Shown here piece by piece: positions 9,235 to 18,045 of a stretch of 64,000 nt of DNA; the first letter of the stretch is position 1, and each line of letters starts with the position of its first letter. The notes beneath the pieces are model-generated. The model was not told where the DNA came from. It searched no databases and saw nothing but the letters and a program-made list of their open reading frames with translations. The stretch comes from Chryseobacterium sp. 3008163. Its GTDB lineage: Bacteria > Bacteroidota > Bacteroidia > Flavobacteriales > Weeksellaceae. The stretch covers positions 3,782,001 to 3,846,000 of the forward strand of contig NZ_CP033070.1 of the NCBI RefSeq assembly GCF_003669035.1, given 5' to 3'. The position numbers and the translations under genes were made by a program.

Positions 9235-11059
9235 TTTCTTCAATAATATTAGGTTTATATAATTCTACACAACGGCGAATTTCATTTGAGTAAGTTTCTC
9301 GCTCGTCTTTTGTCCAAACAGAATAATGTTGACCATTTTCTGAAGCGTAATACTTTAAAAAAATACGTTTTGTAGCCAGAGGAATAAATTCGCCTCTTCT
9401 GTCTAAATCAATGATTTTTCTGCGTTTTACTTCAAACACAGAATTGCTTAATGAGATGTTTTCTGTGAGTCCAAGCAATGCCATATTTTGAATTTTATGT
9501 AAATATTCATTTTCATTTGTGTCGTCAGATGGAATAAGCTTTAAAATTCGTTCACTTAATGTTTTAAATTCCTCATATCGATAAGTTTTCTCATCTATTA
9601 AATCAACCTCTGCGATGATTTTATTTGCTTTTTCTTTATCAGTTGATACATTCAATAATATATTGGAGTGAGAGCGAAGCCAATTAAACCACTCTTCTCG
9701 TTTATTTTCGTTAATCCCATCAATATTTTGTGCGTGAATATGCTCTAAACTTTTTGTAATGTTTTTATACATTTCAAAGGGAAAAAACTCATTGTTATTT
9801 TTATTAGCTCTAGTCGGTTCTATATTGGCTAAAAGTAAGACGTTGATGATTTTGTCGTGATCGCTTCTTTTACTATAACTTAAATCTTCCCAATCATCAT
9901 CAATGCTATTTGCAATTAGTTGGTCTATTTTTGTTTCAAAATCTTCTTTGGTATTATCTTTTTTAATCTGTATCAAACTACCAATTGCTGTTCCTGTGGT
10001 TATCAGGTAACCGATTTTGTGATAAAGATTTTTGTTTGAATACCAATACACTAATGAACGGTATATTTGTTCCACATCCACCCACTTTTGCCAAAGGGAA
10101 TTAGCAGTCTCTTTTTCATCAAAAAAATGGATGTAACTAAATAATGGGTCTTTTTCATTTGGAGCTTTTCTAGAAACGATATCAAACAAATATTCAATTT
10201 TATTACTATACCTATCTAATTTTTCGTTTGACACAAAAGCCCAAAATTTTTGATTATTAAGCTGGTTTTCAATTTCATCCCAAATCTGTACTAACTGTGT
10301 TCTGCGTTTAATTTTATCGTCTTCCGGCATTCCTTTGAAACTATCAGAATTTACAAATTTTGCTTTAATCAGCTCGGCACTTGTTAAAGGTATTTTACCA
10401 CGATTTAAACGTGTAAACAAATCCTCGCTCTTTTGTTCTTTATCTTTAATTTCATACCAAATTACTTGTACACTCCATTCAGGAAGCTGTTTTTCCCCTT
10501 CGTTACTAATTAAAATGCTCGGCAAAATTATTTCAAGCATTTTGTTTTTCAGCTCTCTTAAATTACCTTTTTTTCCATCTTCAAACCATTCTTTAATACA
10601 CTTGTAAGCCTCGCTCATATAGTATAAATCAGGCTTAGTATTGTTAGTATCATTAGTTTCCAAAAAAGCTTTGGATTCAAGTCTAGTTTTGTAATAAATA
10701 GAATATAAATCATTGGGATATCCCTCTGATTTTAAATTGTTTTGAAGATATTCTAATGTCAAATATGTAATAATACGATGAAGCGTCGTTAAGCGTTGTT
10801 GTCCATCAATTAGCTCATAACCTTTTACATTATTTCCGTTAATATCTTGCCAATCAGGTTCTCTTTCTCTCACAACCACGGGTTGTAAACAATAAAATGT
10901 ATTTCGGTTATTGGGTTCTTGTCGATATTCCCAAATATCATTGAGTAATTGTAGTACATTATTTTTAGTCCACCTGTAACCTCTTTGATATTCCGGAATG
11001 TAGAAGTTATTTCCCAAAAGTTCTGTTATACTTAATGTCCTAATTTGGTTTTCTTGCAT
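9224..11059 (-). CDS. DUF262/DUF1524 protein, GmrSD-like
   Basis: The 611-residue protein has the DUF262 hallmarks YQRGYRW (residues 24-30) and IDGQQRLTT (about 84-92). The C-terminal part has EHIHAQN beginning at residue 439, which fits the His-Me finger (DUF1524) motif of GmrD-type nucleases. GmrSD proteins are type IV restriction enzymes that attack modified phage DNA. It is the first gene of the DUF262-DUF262-FRG-FRG operon. It looks like the nuclease-bearing partner of the next DUF262 protein. Substrate specificity cannot be told from sequence. Confidence 0.85.
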   Translation of the reverse strand: MQENQIRTLSITELLGNNFYIPEYQRGYRWTKNNVLQLLNDIWEYRQEPNNRNTFYCLQPVVVREREPDWQDINGNNVKGYELIDGQQRLTTLHRIITYLTLEYLQNNLKSEGYPNDLYSIYYKTRLESKAFLETNDTNNTKPDLYYMSEAYKCIKEWFEDGKKGNLRELKNKMLEIILPSILISNEGEKQLPEWSVQVIWYEIKDKEQKSEDLFTRLNRGKIPLTSAELIKAKFVNSDSFKGMPEDDKIKRRTQLVQIWDEIENQLNNQKFWAFVSNEKLDRYSNKIEYLFDIVSRKAPNEKDPLFSYIHFFDEKETANSLWQKWVDVEQIYRSLVYWYSNKNLYHKIGYLITTGTAIGSLIQIKKDNTKEDFETKIDQLIANSIDDDWEDLSYSKRSDHDKIINVLLLANIEPTRANKNNNEFFPFEMYKNITKSLEHIHAQNIDGINENKREEWFNWLRSHSNILLNVSTDKEKANKIIAEVDLIDEKTYRYEEFKTLSERILKLIPSDDTNENEYLHKIQNMALLGLTENISLSNSVFEVKRRKIIDLDRRGEFIPLATKRIFLKYYASENGQHYSVWTKDERETYSNEIRRCVELYKPNIIEENEK

Positions 11060-11558
11060 AGTTTTAATTATTTATTATGGAAATTTGAGAATTGTGATAG
11101 TAGGATTTTAAGGTTGAATTTTGACATCCAAAGTAGAAAATACGTTTTGAACTTCTTTAGTCTAATTTGTTAAGTTAAATCATATATCTAGATTGTTTTT
11201 ATTTCGAGATTATCTATATTAGATCTAAACATTTTATATTGAACAATAAAATTTATTATTTCTCTTTCCATTCTTACAATACTACACAAAAAATAATTAT
11301 ATCAACTACGTATTAATACCTACTAAATAATTTTTTTTTGAAAATTTCATTGCAAAGATGCGATGCCTCAGTATTCCATATTTTTTGGCAATACCTTGCT
11401 GAAAAGCAAATCAGAGATTTTTTGTGAAAATAATACAATAGCGATTCATAAAAGACGTATAGGATAAAAACCATATAAACAAATTGTATTAAAGTTTTTT
11501 AGGAAAGACTTTGTAATTTTATAGTTTAGATAGTGAAAATATATAAACCATAATTATA
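11060..11558. other. AT-rich intergenic region between defence operon and tRNA-Leu
   Basis: About 500 bases hold no convincing frame on either strand. The part next to 11059 must contain the promoter of the DUF262/FRG operon. The DNA is more AT-rich than the core to its right, which fits the edge of an acquired island. I see no integrase gene or long repeat here. Confidence 0.5.
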
Positions 11559-11579
11559 TGGGAACAATTTGGGAACAAT
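11559..11579. repeat. Direct repeat TGGGAACAAT x2, 11-base period
   Basis: The ten-base word TGGGAACAAT occurs at 11559-11568 and 11570-11579, one helical turn apart, about 60 bases from the 3' end of the tRNA-Leu gene. Direct repeats of this kind near tRNA 3' ends often serve as integrase arm-binding sites. This role is inferred from position only. Confidence 0.4.
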
Positions 11580-11591
11580 GTTATAAAAACA

Positions 11592-11624
11592 AAACTCTAA
11601 TTGATTGATTATCAATTAGAGTTT
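11592..11624 (-). terminator. Terminator downstream of tRNA-Leu
   Basis: A perfect 14-base inverted repeat (AAACTCTAATTGAT and its complement) encloses a five-base loop. On the minus strand it is followed by a T-rich stretch and lies 12 bases beyond the tRNA 3' end. Confidence 0.75.
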
Positions 11625-11635
11625 AATGTTTTAAG

Positions 11636-11717
11636 TACCCAGTACCAGAATCGAACTGGTACATCTTTCGATACTAGAGTTTGAGTCTAGCGCGTCTACC
11701 AATTCCGCCAACTGGGC
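11636..11717 (-). tRNA. tRNA-Leu (anticodon CAA)
   Basis: The minus strand folds as a class II tRNA. The acceptor arm is GCCCAGT pairing with ACTGGGT, the D-arm is present, the anticodon stem CTAGA/TCTAG carries loop CTCAAAC (anticodon CAA), and a long variable arm and the T-arm GTTCGATTC follow. The length is 82 bases and CCA is not encoded, as is usual in this phylum. It sits at the junction between accessory DNA on the left and core genes on the right, a common island integration site. Confidence 0.95.
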
Positions 11718-11792
11718 TTGATGTTTGTTTTAAATTGGTGTGCAAATATAGGAACTTTTTTTAATGTTCAAAAACTTTTTATTAATTTTTCT

Positions 11793-12560
11793 TTAAAAAT
11801 TTATCTCCAAACCATCGTAACCAAGGTGTATTCCAGCAGGAAGTAACTTATCTTCAACATCATGCAGGCCGAAATGATGACTCAAATGTGTCAAAAATAA
11901 TTTCTTAGGTTTTAGCTCTTCATAGAGTTTTATCACATCCGGCAATATAAAATGAGCAGGATGTGGATCAAATTTACGGATGCAGTTTAAGATAAGAACA
12001 TCTAAATTTTGCAATTTTTCTTTTTCGATGTCAGAAATAAAGCCGGCATCTGTGATGTACGCTAAGTTTTTAAATTTATATCCGAAAACTGAAATTTTAT
12101 AATGAATAACTTCAATCGGGATAATTTCGCAATCTAAAACTTCAAATGGAGTATTCTCAATCGTATGCAGATCAAATGCAGGAGCTCCCGGATATCTTTC
12201 ATCAGCAAAAGCATATGGAAAACGATTTTTGACTTCATTTCCGACCCTCTCGCTGCAATAAAGCGGCATATTTTTTCCGCTTTTAAAAATTAATGGGCGC
12301 ATATCGTCAAGACCAATCACATGATCGTTATGTTCGTGGGTGAGAAGAGCGATGTCGATATGATTTTCTTTATTAATCAGCATTTGCTGACGAAAATCGG
12401 GCCCACAATCGATGAGAATTTTTCTATTTTCATCAGTTGTCACCATTGCAGAAGCTCTAAAACGGTTGTCTTTCGGATTTTGGGATGTGCAAACCTCACA
12501 GGTGCAACCAATAACGGGAACGCCTTGCGAAGTTCCGGTTCCTAAAAATTTCAACTTCAT
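11793..12560 (-). CDS. MBL-fold metallo-hydrolase (PhnP-like)
   Basis: The 255-residue cytosolic protein begins with the beta-strand and GTGTSQG loop typical of PhnP-type phosphodiesterases. It has the metal motif THEHNDH (residues 74-80: H75, H77, D79, H80) and later TDAGF and LTHLSHHFG histidines. Cysteines C19, C21 and C24 match the extra zinc-binding Cys cluster of PhnP (GCxCxxC). The family cleaves cyclic phosphodiesters. Without phn genes nearby the physiological substrate is open. It is divergent from the gene at 12615. Confidence 0.85.
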   Translation of the reverse strand: MKLKFLGTGTSQGVPVIGCTCEVCTSQNPKDNRFRASAMVTTDENRKILIDCGPDFRQQMLINKENHIDIALLTHEHNDHVIGLDDMRPLIFKSGKNMPLYCSERVGNEVKNRFPYAFADERYPGAPAFDLHTIENTPFEVLDCEIIPIEVIHYKISVFGYKFKNLAYITDAGFISDIEKEKLQNLDVLILNCIRKFDPHPAHFILPDVIKLYEELKPKKLFLTHLSHHFGLHDVEDKLLPAGIHLGYDGLEINF

Positions 12561-12614
12561 TTTGTTTTGAGGTTGGTTTAATTTTGGTAAATTTACGAAA
12601 AATTTAATGTCCTA

Positions 12615-14042
12615 ATGTATCAGAAACTAACTCCTAAACAAAAAGCATTAACAATTAATCTAGATCCTACTATTTATGGTACTTTCGCAGAAATTGGAGC
12701 AGGGCAGGAAACTGTACGACACTTTTTTAGAGCAGGGGGAGCTTCCGGTACGATTGCTAAGGCGATGTCAGCCTACGACAAAGATTTTAGTGATGCCATC
12801 TACGGAAAAGAAGCGAAAAATAGGTATGTAACTCAGAATAGACTTCGTAAGATGCTTCGTTATGAGGTTTCGTTGATTGAAGAAAGAATTTCCAGAGAAA
12901 ACAGCCCAAACAGAAAGTTTTTTTCTTATGCAAATACAGTAACGACCATCAATTTTGATAAAACGGTAAAAGGTCACGGTTGGGTAGGAATTCGTTTTCA
13001 GGTAAAAGAAAATGAAGACTATAATGAGGTTGTCATTCACGTAAAATTCAAAGAAAATGATGCTACTTTGCAGCAGGAAACTCTTGGGAATTTAGGTGTT
13101 AATCTTATTTTCGGCGCATTTACTTATTTCGATAACCCGAGAAGGTTGATTGAATCTCTTTATGATGACGTGGCTACAGACAATCTTGAGATTGATATGA
13201 TCGATTTCAGCGGTCCAGCTTTCGCCTATGTTGACAACAGATTGATGTCTTTGCAATTGGTGAAAAATAACATGACCGATGCAGTAATCTTTAATTCTCA
13301 AGGCAACAATATGCTTCCTGCAGATGTTTTGTATAAAAAGAATATTTTCGCGGTAAGAGGAAGTTTCAGACCGGTAACAAGGGTAAATATTGATATGCTC
13401 CGAAACGGAATGGATATGTTTCTGAAAGATGCGATCTGTACTCAGGAAGAAACAGAAGTTTTAATTGAAATTACCATCTCTAACCTACGTGCAGATGGAG
13501 ATATTGATGAAAGAGATTTTCTGGATAGGGTAGACGTACTGGGTAAATTGGGATATACCGTAATTATTTCAAACTTCTCAGAATACTACAGATTGATTGA
13601 TTATTTCTCTCATTATACGAATGGTGACATTGGTGTAGCGATGGGGGTAAATAATATGTTGATGGTATTCGATGAGAAATATTATAAAGACCTTTCTGGT
13701 GGAATTCTGGAAGCTTTTGGTAAGTTTTTCCGTAACGGAATGAGAGTGTATCTTTATCCTTACAAAGATCCTGAAACTCACGAATTGCTTGATTCTGAAA
13801 CCCTTAAAGTAGAAGAAAGTCTGAAAGAATTATATAAATATTTCAAATTAAATAACCGTATTGTAGATATTAAAAACTACGATCCGGAGTTTTTGGAAAT
13901 TTATTCGAGAGAAATACTGAGAAAAATAGCCTGCAACGTAAGCGGTTGGGAAAATCAGGTGCCGGAAGGTGTTGCTGAAATGATAAAAGAAAGAGGAATG
14001 TTCGGTTACAAACAAGAGCTTTCTCTAAAACAATTTTCTTAA
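12615..14042 (+). CDS. Conserved cytosolic protein of Bacteroidota, function unknown
   Basis: The 475-residue protein has no signal peptide and starts with a well-conserved block (LTPKQKALTINLDPTIYGTF, then AEIGAGQETVRHFFRAGGAS). I recall this protein from many flavobacteria under inconsistent names, including TonB-dependent receptor and nicotinate-nucleotide adenylyltransferase. Neither fits: there is no beta-barrel or export signal, and no HxGH nucleotidyl-transfer motif is visible. The Gly-rich GAGQETVRHFFRAGGASGT segment could bind a nucleotide. It is followed 12 bases later by the GAF protein, so they are probably co-transcribed. Confidence 0.75.
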   Translation: MYQKLTPKQKALTINLDPTIYGTFAEIGAGQETVRHFFRAGGASGTIAKAMSAYDKDFSDAIYGKEAKNRYVTQNRLRKMLRYEVSLIEERISRENSPNRKFFSYANTVTTINFDKTVKGHGWVGIRFQVKENEDYNEVVIHVKFKENDATLQQETLGNLGVNLIFGAFTYFDNPRRLIESLYDDVATDNLEIDMIDFSGPAFAYVDNRLMSLQLVKNNMTDAVIFNSQGNNMLPADVLYKKNIFAVRGSFRPVTRVNIDMLRNGMDMFLKDAICTQEETEVLIEITISNLRADGDIDERDFLDRVDVLGKLGYTVIISNFSEYYRLIDYFSHYTNGDIGVAMGVNNMLMVFDEKYYKDLSGGILEAFGKFFRNGMRVYLYPYKDPETHELLDSETLKVEESLKELYKYFKLNNRIVDIKNYDPEFLEIYSREILRKIACNVSGWENQVPEGVAEMIKERGMFGYKQELSLKQFS

Positions 14043-14054
14043 AACAAATTTAAA

Positions 14055-14504
14055 ATGTCTGAATTAAAAAAAAGACTTTCATCGATTCTTGAGAGTCCAA
14101 AACATAATACTGAGGAGAAACTTGAAAAGGTTTGTCATCTTTTAGATCAGGAAATTTCATATTTCAACTGGACTGGTTTTTACTTTAAAAACGGTGATAA
14201 AGACGAGTTGAAGTTAGGTCCTTACGTTGGTGCAGAAACAGATCATATCATTATCCCTTACGGAAAAGGAATTTGCGGACAGGTTGCCGTTTCAAACGAA
14301 ACTTTCATCGTTCCTGATGTTCATTTGCAGGATAATTATTTGAGCTGCTCAATTGATACCAAAGCTGAAATCGTAGTTCCTATCTTTAAAAATGGTGAAA
14401 ATATTGGACAAATTGATATTGATTCTCACACCATCGATCCATTTACAAAAGAAGATTTAGAATTGCTGGAATGGCTTTGTCATGAAGTTTCTAAGATTTT
14501 GTAA
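14055..14504 (+). CDS. GAF-domain protein, free methionine-(R)-sulfoxide reductase-like
   Basis: The 149-residue single GAF domain matches the fRMsr family across its length: WTGFYF near residue 39, PYGKGICGQ with C74, PDVH, then LSCSIDTKAEIVVP with C98, and GQIDIDSH. fRMsr reduces free methionine-R-sulfoxide with thioredoxin. Two of the three Cys of the E. coli enzyme are present (equivalents of C94 and C118). The position of C84 reads TDHI here, so the resolving chemistry may differ. It is probably in an operon with the upstream 475-residue gene. Confidence 0.85.
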   Translation: MSELKKRLSSILESPKHNTEEKLEKVCHLLDQEISYFNWTGFYFKNGDKDELKLGPYVGAETDHIIIPYGKGICGQVAVSNETFIVPDVHLQDNYLSCSIDTKAEIVVPIFKNGENIGQIDIDSHTIDPFTKEDLELLEWLCHEVSKIL

Positions 14505-14530
14505 TCTTAATTATTAAAACTAAAATATAA

Positions 14531-14557
14531 ACTCCGATTTTTTGTCGGAGTTTTTTT
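14531..14557 (+). terminator. Rho-independent terminator after the GAF gene
   Basis: The stem ACTCCGA/TCGGAGT with an eight-base loop is followed by a T7 run, 27 bases after the stop codon of the GAF gene. Confidence 0.85.
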
Positions 14558-14633
14558 GTGAATGAAAACATCAATAGGAATGGGCTTTAGCCCGTTTAAG
14601 AATGAAAAAAAATCATTTGGCTTTGGCCAAAAC

Positions 14634-15362
14634 TTAGTGATTAAATTCAGCAATTAATTCCTTAAAATAATTCTCACACTTCGCAATATGCGTTCCGTAC
14701 CAAGAAAAAGCTTCACCATCAACGATGATAATTTTCTTTTCGGGATAAAATTCTTTAAGTTTCGCAATATGTTTTTCCTTAAATGGAAAAGGCTCTGATG
14801 AAAGCATGATCACATCCGCTTCAGCTAAATCCTCAATCTGAACTTCAGGATAACGGGTTTGGCTTTTAAAAATATTTTCAAAACCTATTTCGGCAAGAAT
14901 GTTATGAATAAAAGTATCTGAACCTACCGTCATATAAGGATTTTTCCAAATCAGATAGGCAGTCTTTATTTTTGTATGAATTTTTGCACCATTAAGAACT
15001 TCGTAAATTTTAAGATTAAAAATCTGTGCTCTTTCTTCTTTATTAAAAAGTAAGCCCAGGTTTTTAACTAAATAATAATTGTCTTCAATCGTCTCCGTAT
15101 TATAAACAATCACTTTGAAATCTTTCATTAAAATTTCAACCTGTTCTTTTACGTTTTCTTCTTTGTTGGCTAAGATTAAATCGGGTTTTAAAGCTTTAAT
15201 TTTTTCAATATTCAAGTTTTTTGTACCACCGATAATTTCCACATTTTTTACTTTGTCTTCGGGATGAATACAGAATTTCGTTCTGCCGATAATTTCGTTT
15301 TCGGTTAATCCCAAATCAAATAAAGCTTCAGTAATTGAAGGTACCAGAGAAATAACTTTCAT
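14634..15362 (-). CDS. Helical-backbone metal-receptor (BtuF-like) substrate-binding protein
   Basis: The protein starts MKVISLVPSITEALFDLGL, the classic first strand of cobalamin/siderophore binding proteins, and has a Rossmann-like second lobe (ADVIMLSSEPFPFKEKH). At 242 residues it is a complete domain. No signal peptide or lipobox is present, so it would be cytosolic as written, which is odd for a periplasmic binding protein but common in stand-alone family members. No transporter genes are adjacent. It is 26 bases downstream of mgtE on the same strand. Confidence 0.8.
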   Translation of the reverse strand: MKVISLVPSITEALFDLGLTENEIIGRTKFCIHPEDKVKNVEIIGGTKNLNIEKIKALKPDLILANKEENVKEQVEILMKDFKVIVYNTETIEDNYYLVKNLGLLFNKEERAQIFNLKIYEVLNGAKIHTKIKTAYLIWKNPYMTVGSDTFIHNILAEIGFENIFKSQTRYPEVQIEDLAEADVIMLSSEPFPFKEKHIAKLKEFYPEKKIIIVDGEAFSWYGTHIAKCENYFKELIAEFNH

Positions 15363-15388
15363 GACTAGATTTTAGACTTTGCCTAAAA

Positions 15389-16735
15389 TTACAAAAGTTT
15401 TCCGGTTAAGAAAAGTCCGGCAATCGTAAAGTAAATAATCAAACCTGTAACGTCGACCAACGTTGCAACAAATGGTGCAGAAGAAGTTGCTGGGTCAAGA
15501 TTGAATTTTTTAAGAATAAAAGGAACCATTGATCCCGATAAAGTTCCCCAAAGTACAATCATCGATAATGACATTCCAGCACTGAGTGCGATGAAAAACC
15601 AGTAATCACCGTAATCAAACCAGCCCATTTTGTGCCAGATCATAATTCTGAAAAAACCGATTACCCCAAGAAATGTTCCCAGAATTAGGCCTGTAACCAA
15701 TTCCTTTTTCATCACAATCCACCAGTCTTTGATGGTGATTTCTTGAAGTGCCATTGCACGGATAATCAAAGTTGCAGCCTGCGAACCTGAATTTCCGCCA
15801 CTTGATATAATTAATGGAATGAAAAGTGCCAAGACCACAGCTTTTTCAATTTCGTTTTCATAATATCCCATCACAGAAGCGGTAATCAACTGTAAGAAAA
15901 ACAAAACAATCAGCCAAAGCCCTCTTTTTTTAATCATTTCAAACCAATGTGTTTGAATATAAGGATCATCCAAAGCTTCAACACCCCCGAATTTTTGAAT
16001 GTCTTCAGTGTTTTGAGATTCAATTTGATCTAAAATGTCATCAATCGTCACAATTCCTACCAAAACTCCTGCATCCGTAATAATGGGAAGTGCGGTACGG
16101 TCATATTTTTCAAAGTAGGTTACGGCATCTTCTTTTGAAGTTGTTGTCTTGATGGCTACAAACTGATTGTCGGTAAGATCTGAAACCAAAGTATCATCTT
16201 CAACTAATAGCAAACTTCCAAGTGCTAAATCGTCAATCAAGCGATTTCTCTCATCAACAACGTACAAATGGTTGATGGTTTCCACTCTTTTTCCGACTTT
16301 TTTGATTTGCTGAAGACATCTTTTTACCGTCCATTCTTTACGAATTTGGATGTAATAAGGTGTCATCAGACGGGCAATAGAATCAGAATCATACCCCAAA
16401 AGCTTCAGGGCAATTCTTCTTTCTTGAGGATTAAGGTGATTGATTGAATATTTAATCAATTCATCAGGAAAATCTTCAAAAAGTGCGGTTCTGTCATCGG
16501 GTGTCATCGCATTCAGGATCTCAGAAACTTCGTCACTGCCGATGCTTCGGATAGTTTCTTCTTGGAAATCAGGATCTAAATGGGAAAAAACATCGGCTTT
16601 GTACTCTTTTGGAACTTTCAGAAAAGCCAATAGCCTTTCATCAGCATGAAGTTCGCTAAGTCTTTCGGCAATGTCGGCTGGATTAAAGGTAAGTTCGTCT
16701 GTATGATTCAAAACCTGAATTTTTTGGATATGCAA
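15389..16735 (-). CDS. mgtE: Magnesium transporter MgtE
   Basis: The 448-residue protein shows the MgtE order: an N-terminal helical MgtE_N domain (about 20-125), paired CBS domains (about 130-250; [11 protein letters not shown]) and five membrane helices from about 280. The pore signature [11 protein letters not shown] lies at the start of the second membrane helix. MgtE is a Mg2+-gated Mg2+ channel in the inner membrane, closed by Mg2+ binding between the N and CBS domains. Length and architecture are typical. It may be co-transcribed with the downstream BtuF-like gene. Confidence 0.93.
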   Translation of the reverse strand: MHIQKIQVLNHTDELTFNPADIAERLSELHADERLLAFLKVPKEYKADVFSHLDPDFQEETIRSIGSDEVSEILNAMTPDDRTALFEDFPDELIKYSINHLNPQERRIALKLLGYDSDSIARLMTPYYIQIRKEWTVKRCLQQIKKVGKRVETINHLYVVDERNRLIDDLALGSLLLVEDDTLVSDLTDNQFVAIKTTTSKEDAVTYFEKYDRTALPIITDAGVLVGIVTIDDILDQIESQNTEDIQKFGGVEALDDPYIQTHWFEMIKKRGLWLIVLFFLQLITASVMGYYENEIEKAVVLALFIPLIISSGGNSGSQAATLIIRAMALQEITIKDWWIVMKKELVTGLILGTFLGVIGFFRIMIWHKMGWFDYGDYWFFIALSAGMSLSMIVLWGTLSGSMVPFILKKFNLDPATSSAPFVATLVDVTGLIIYFTIAGLFLTGKLL

Positions 16736-16795
16736 AAATAATCCAAAATATCAACAAACAAGAACGATAACGTAAATTTAAGGATTTATTAAAGG

Positions 16796-17353
16796 TTAAA
16801 AACCGGCTTCAGAAGAGGGTTTCTGTTTTCTCAATTCTTTCAGAATGCTTTTCATCGCACCATTGGTACCTATTTTAATTGAATTTTCTGCAGAACCCAA
16901 AAGACGCATGTTTTTACGGTAGGTGTCGTAATCTGATGAGGCAATGAAGTTTCCCTCAGCGTCAAAGAGTTTCATGCTCACAACAACCTGATTAGAAAAT
17001 ACATATTTTCCTAAACCTACTTTGAAATATTTTACTTTAGGAACCACTACAAAATCAGCATCGTTGTTTTTGCTGTATTCTGAAATAGTCTTAGAATCGA
17101 TGCTGTCATAAGAAACCTGAACCTCGGATCTCAACATTTTATTTTTTCTAAATCCGCTCACTTTATCTGAAACAGCGCTGAAAAATGCATGATTGGTGGG
17201 TTCCTTAATCTCCTCAAGATCAGGTTCTACTTCAGGATTAAAGTATAAGATTTTCTTTATTTTGTCAGCAGTATGAGCTTTCTGTGCTTTTACAGAAGAA
17301 ATACTGATGATGAATACAGTAGAAATAAGCGTAAAGAAGAAGATTTTTTTCAT
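16796..17353 (-). CDS. Exported hypothetical protein (185 aa)
   Basis: An N-terminal signal peptide (MKKIFFFTLISTVFIISISS, cleavage likely after VKAQ) precedes a ~160-residue mature part with alternating strands (DADFVVVPKVKYFKVG) and a C-terminal helix. The pattern resembles small periplasmic proteins of the GNA1162/LpoB type, but I cannot assign a family. It is a monocistronic minus-strand gene divergent from rpsO. Confidence 0.7.
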   Translation of the reverse strand: MKKIFFFTLISTVFIISISSVKAQKAHTADKIKKILYFNPEVEPDLEEIKEPTNHAFFSAVSDKVSGFRKNKMLRSEVQVSYDSIDSKTISEYSKNNDADFVVVPKVKYFKVGLGKYVFSNQVVVSMKLFDAEGNFIASSDYDTYRKNMRLLGSAENSIKIGTNGAMKSILKELRKQKPSSEAGF

Positions 17354-17461
17354 GTCTTTGTCACTTGCAAAAGTACTGTCTTTTAGTGGAATTGCATAAT
17401 TTTATTAAGGAAATTTTAACATATTTTTCTATCTATTTTAATACATAGAATCAATTATGTT

Positions 17462-17491
17462 TTGCTGAGTAAGAAAATAGTCGTACTTTTG
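17462..17491 (+). promoter_or_regulatory. rpsO promoter, Bacteroidota type
   Basis: A -33 TTG (17462-17464) and a -7 box TACTTTTG (17484-17491) are separated by 19 bases, as in the Bacteroidota primary-sigma consensus. The start codon of rpsO is 36 bases downstream. Confidence 0.7.
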
Positions 17492-17526
17492 CACCCGTTA
17501 CATAATAATCATTAAACAATATTGGA

Positions 17527-17796
17527 ATGTACTTAACAACAGAAAAAAAAGCAGAAATTTTCGCAAAACATGGAAAATCTGCACAAGACACAGGAACAGC
17601 TGAAGGACAAGTTGCTCTTTTCACTTTTAGAATCAACCACTTATCTCAGCATTTGAAGGCTAACCGTCATGACTTTGCTACTGAGAGATCTTTGGTAAAA
17701 TTAGTAGGTAAAAGAAAAAGTTTGTTAGATTACCTTAAAAACAAGGATATCACAAGATATAGAGCAATTATTGCTGAACTTGGATTAAGAAAATAA
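17527..17796 (+). CDS. rpsO: 30S ribosomal protein S15
   Basis: The 89-residue protein has the family segments DTGTAEGQVALFTFRINHLS and LVKLVGKRKSLLDYLK, full length for S15. It binds the central domain of 16S rRNA at the helix 20-22 junction. It precedes pnp, as in many bacteria, but here each gene has its own terminator or promoter, so the two are probably separate transcription units. Confidence 0.98.
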   Translation: MYLTTEKKAEIFAKHGKSAQDTGTAEGQVALFTFRINHLSQHLKANRHDFATERSLVKLVGKRKSLLDYLKNKDITRYRAIIAELGLRK

Positions 17797-17820
17797 TCTA
17801 TTAGATTTCCAAAAATAAGA

Positions 17821-17849
17821 AGCAACTTCGTAAGAGGTTGCTTTTTTTA
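17821..17849 (+). terminator. rpsO terminator
   Basis: The stem AGCAAC/GTTGCT with flanking partial pairing is followed by T7, 24 bases after the rpsO stop codon. Confidence 0.8.
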
Positions 17850-17970
17850 TGCTTTGATTCTATTTTATTAAATATATCAAAACAAGGTAAAATCGTCTAT
17901 TATTTCAATAAAAGTTGTTCAAATCATCATATAATGTATATCTGAAATTCGATAAATCATTATAATACAT

Positions 17971-17978
17971 TATCTTTG
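17971..17978 (+). promoter_or_regulatory. Candidate pnp -7 box (TATCTTTG)
   Basis: TATCTTTG matches the TAnnTTTG consensus 67 bases before the pnp start codon, giving a short leader. The -33 element is not clear. Confidence 0.5.
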
Positions 17979-18045
17979 CAAACGAAATTTAGACGAAATA
18001 TCAATAACTAAAGCGCTCAATACGGAGTGCAACACAAAACAATTT

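Noticed and set aside
12615-14042. TonB-dependent receptor or nicotinate-nucleotide adenylyltransferase, names I recall for this family
   Set aside because: There is no signal peptide, barrel strands, plug or nucleotidyl-transfer motif in the sequence.
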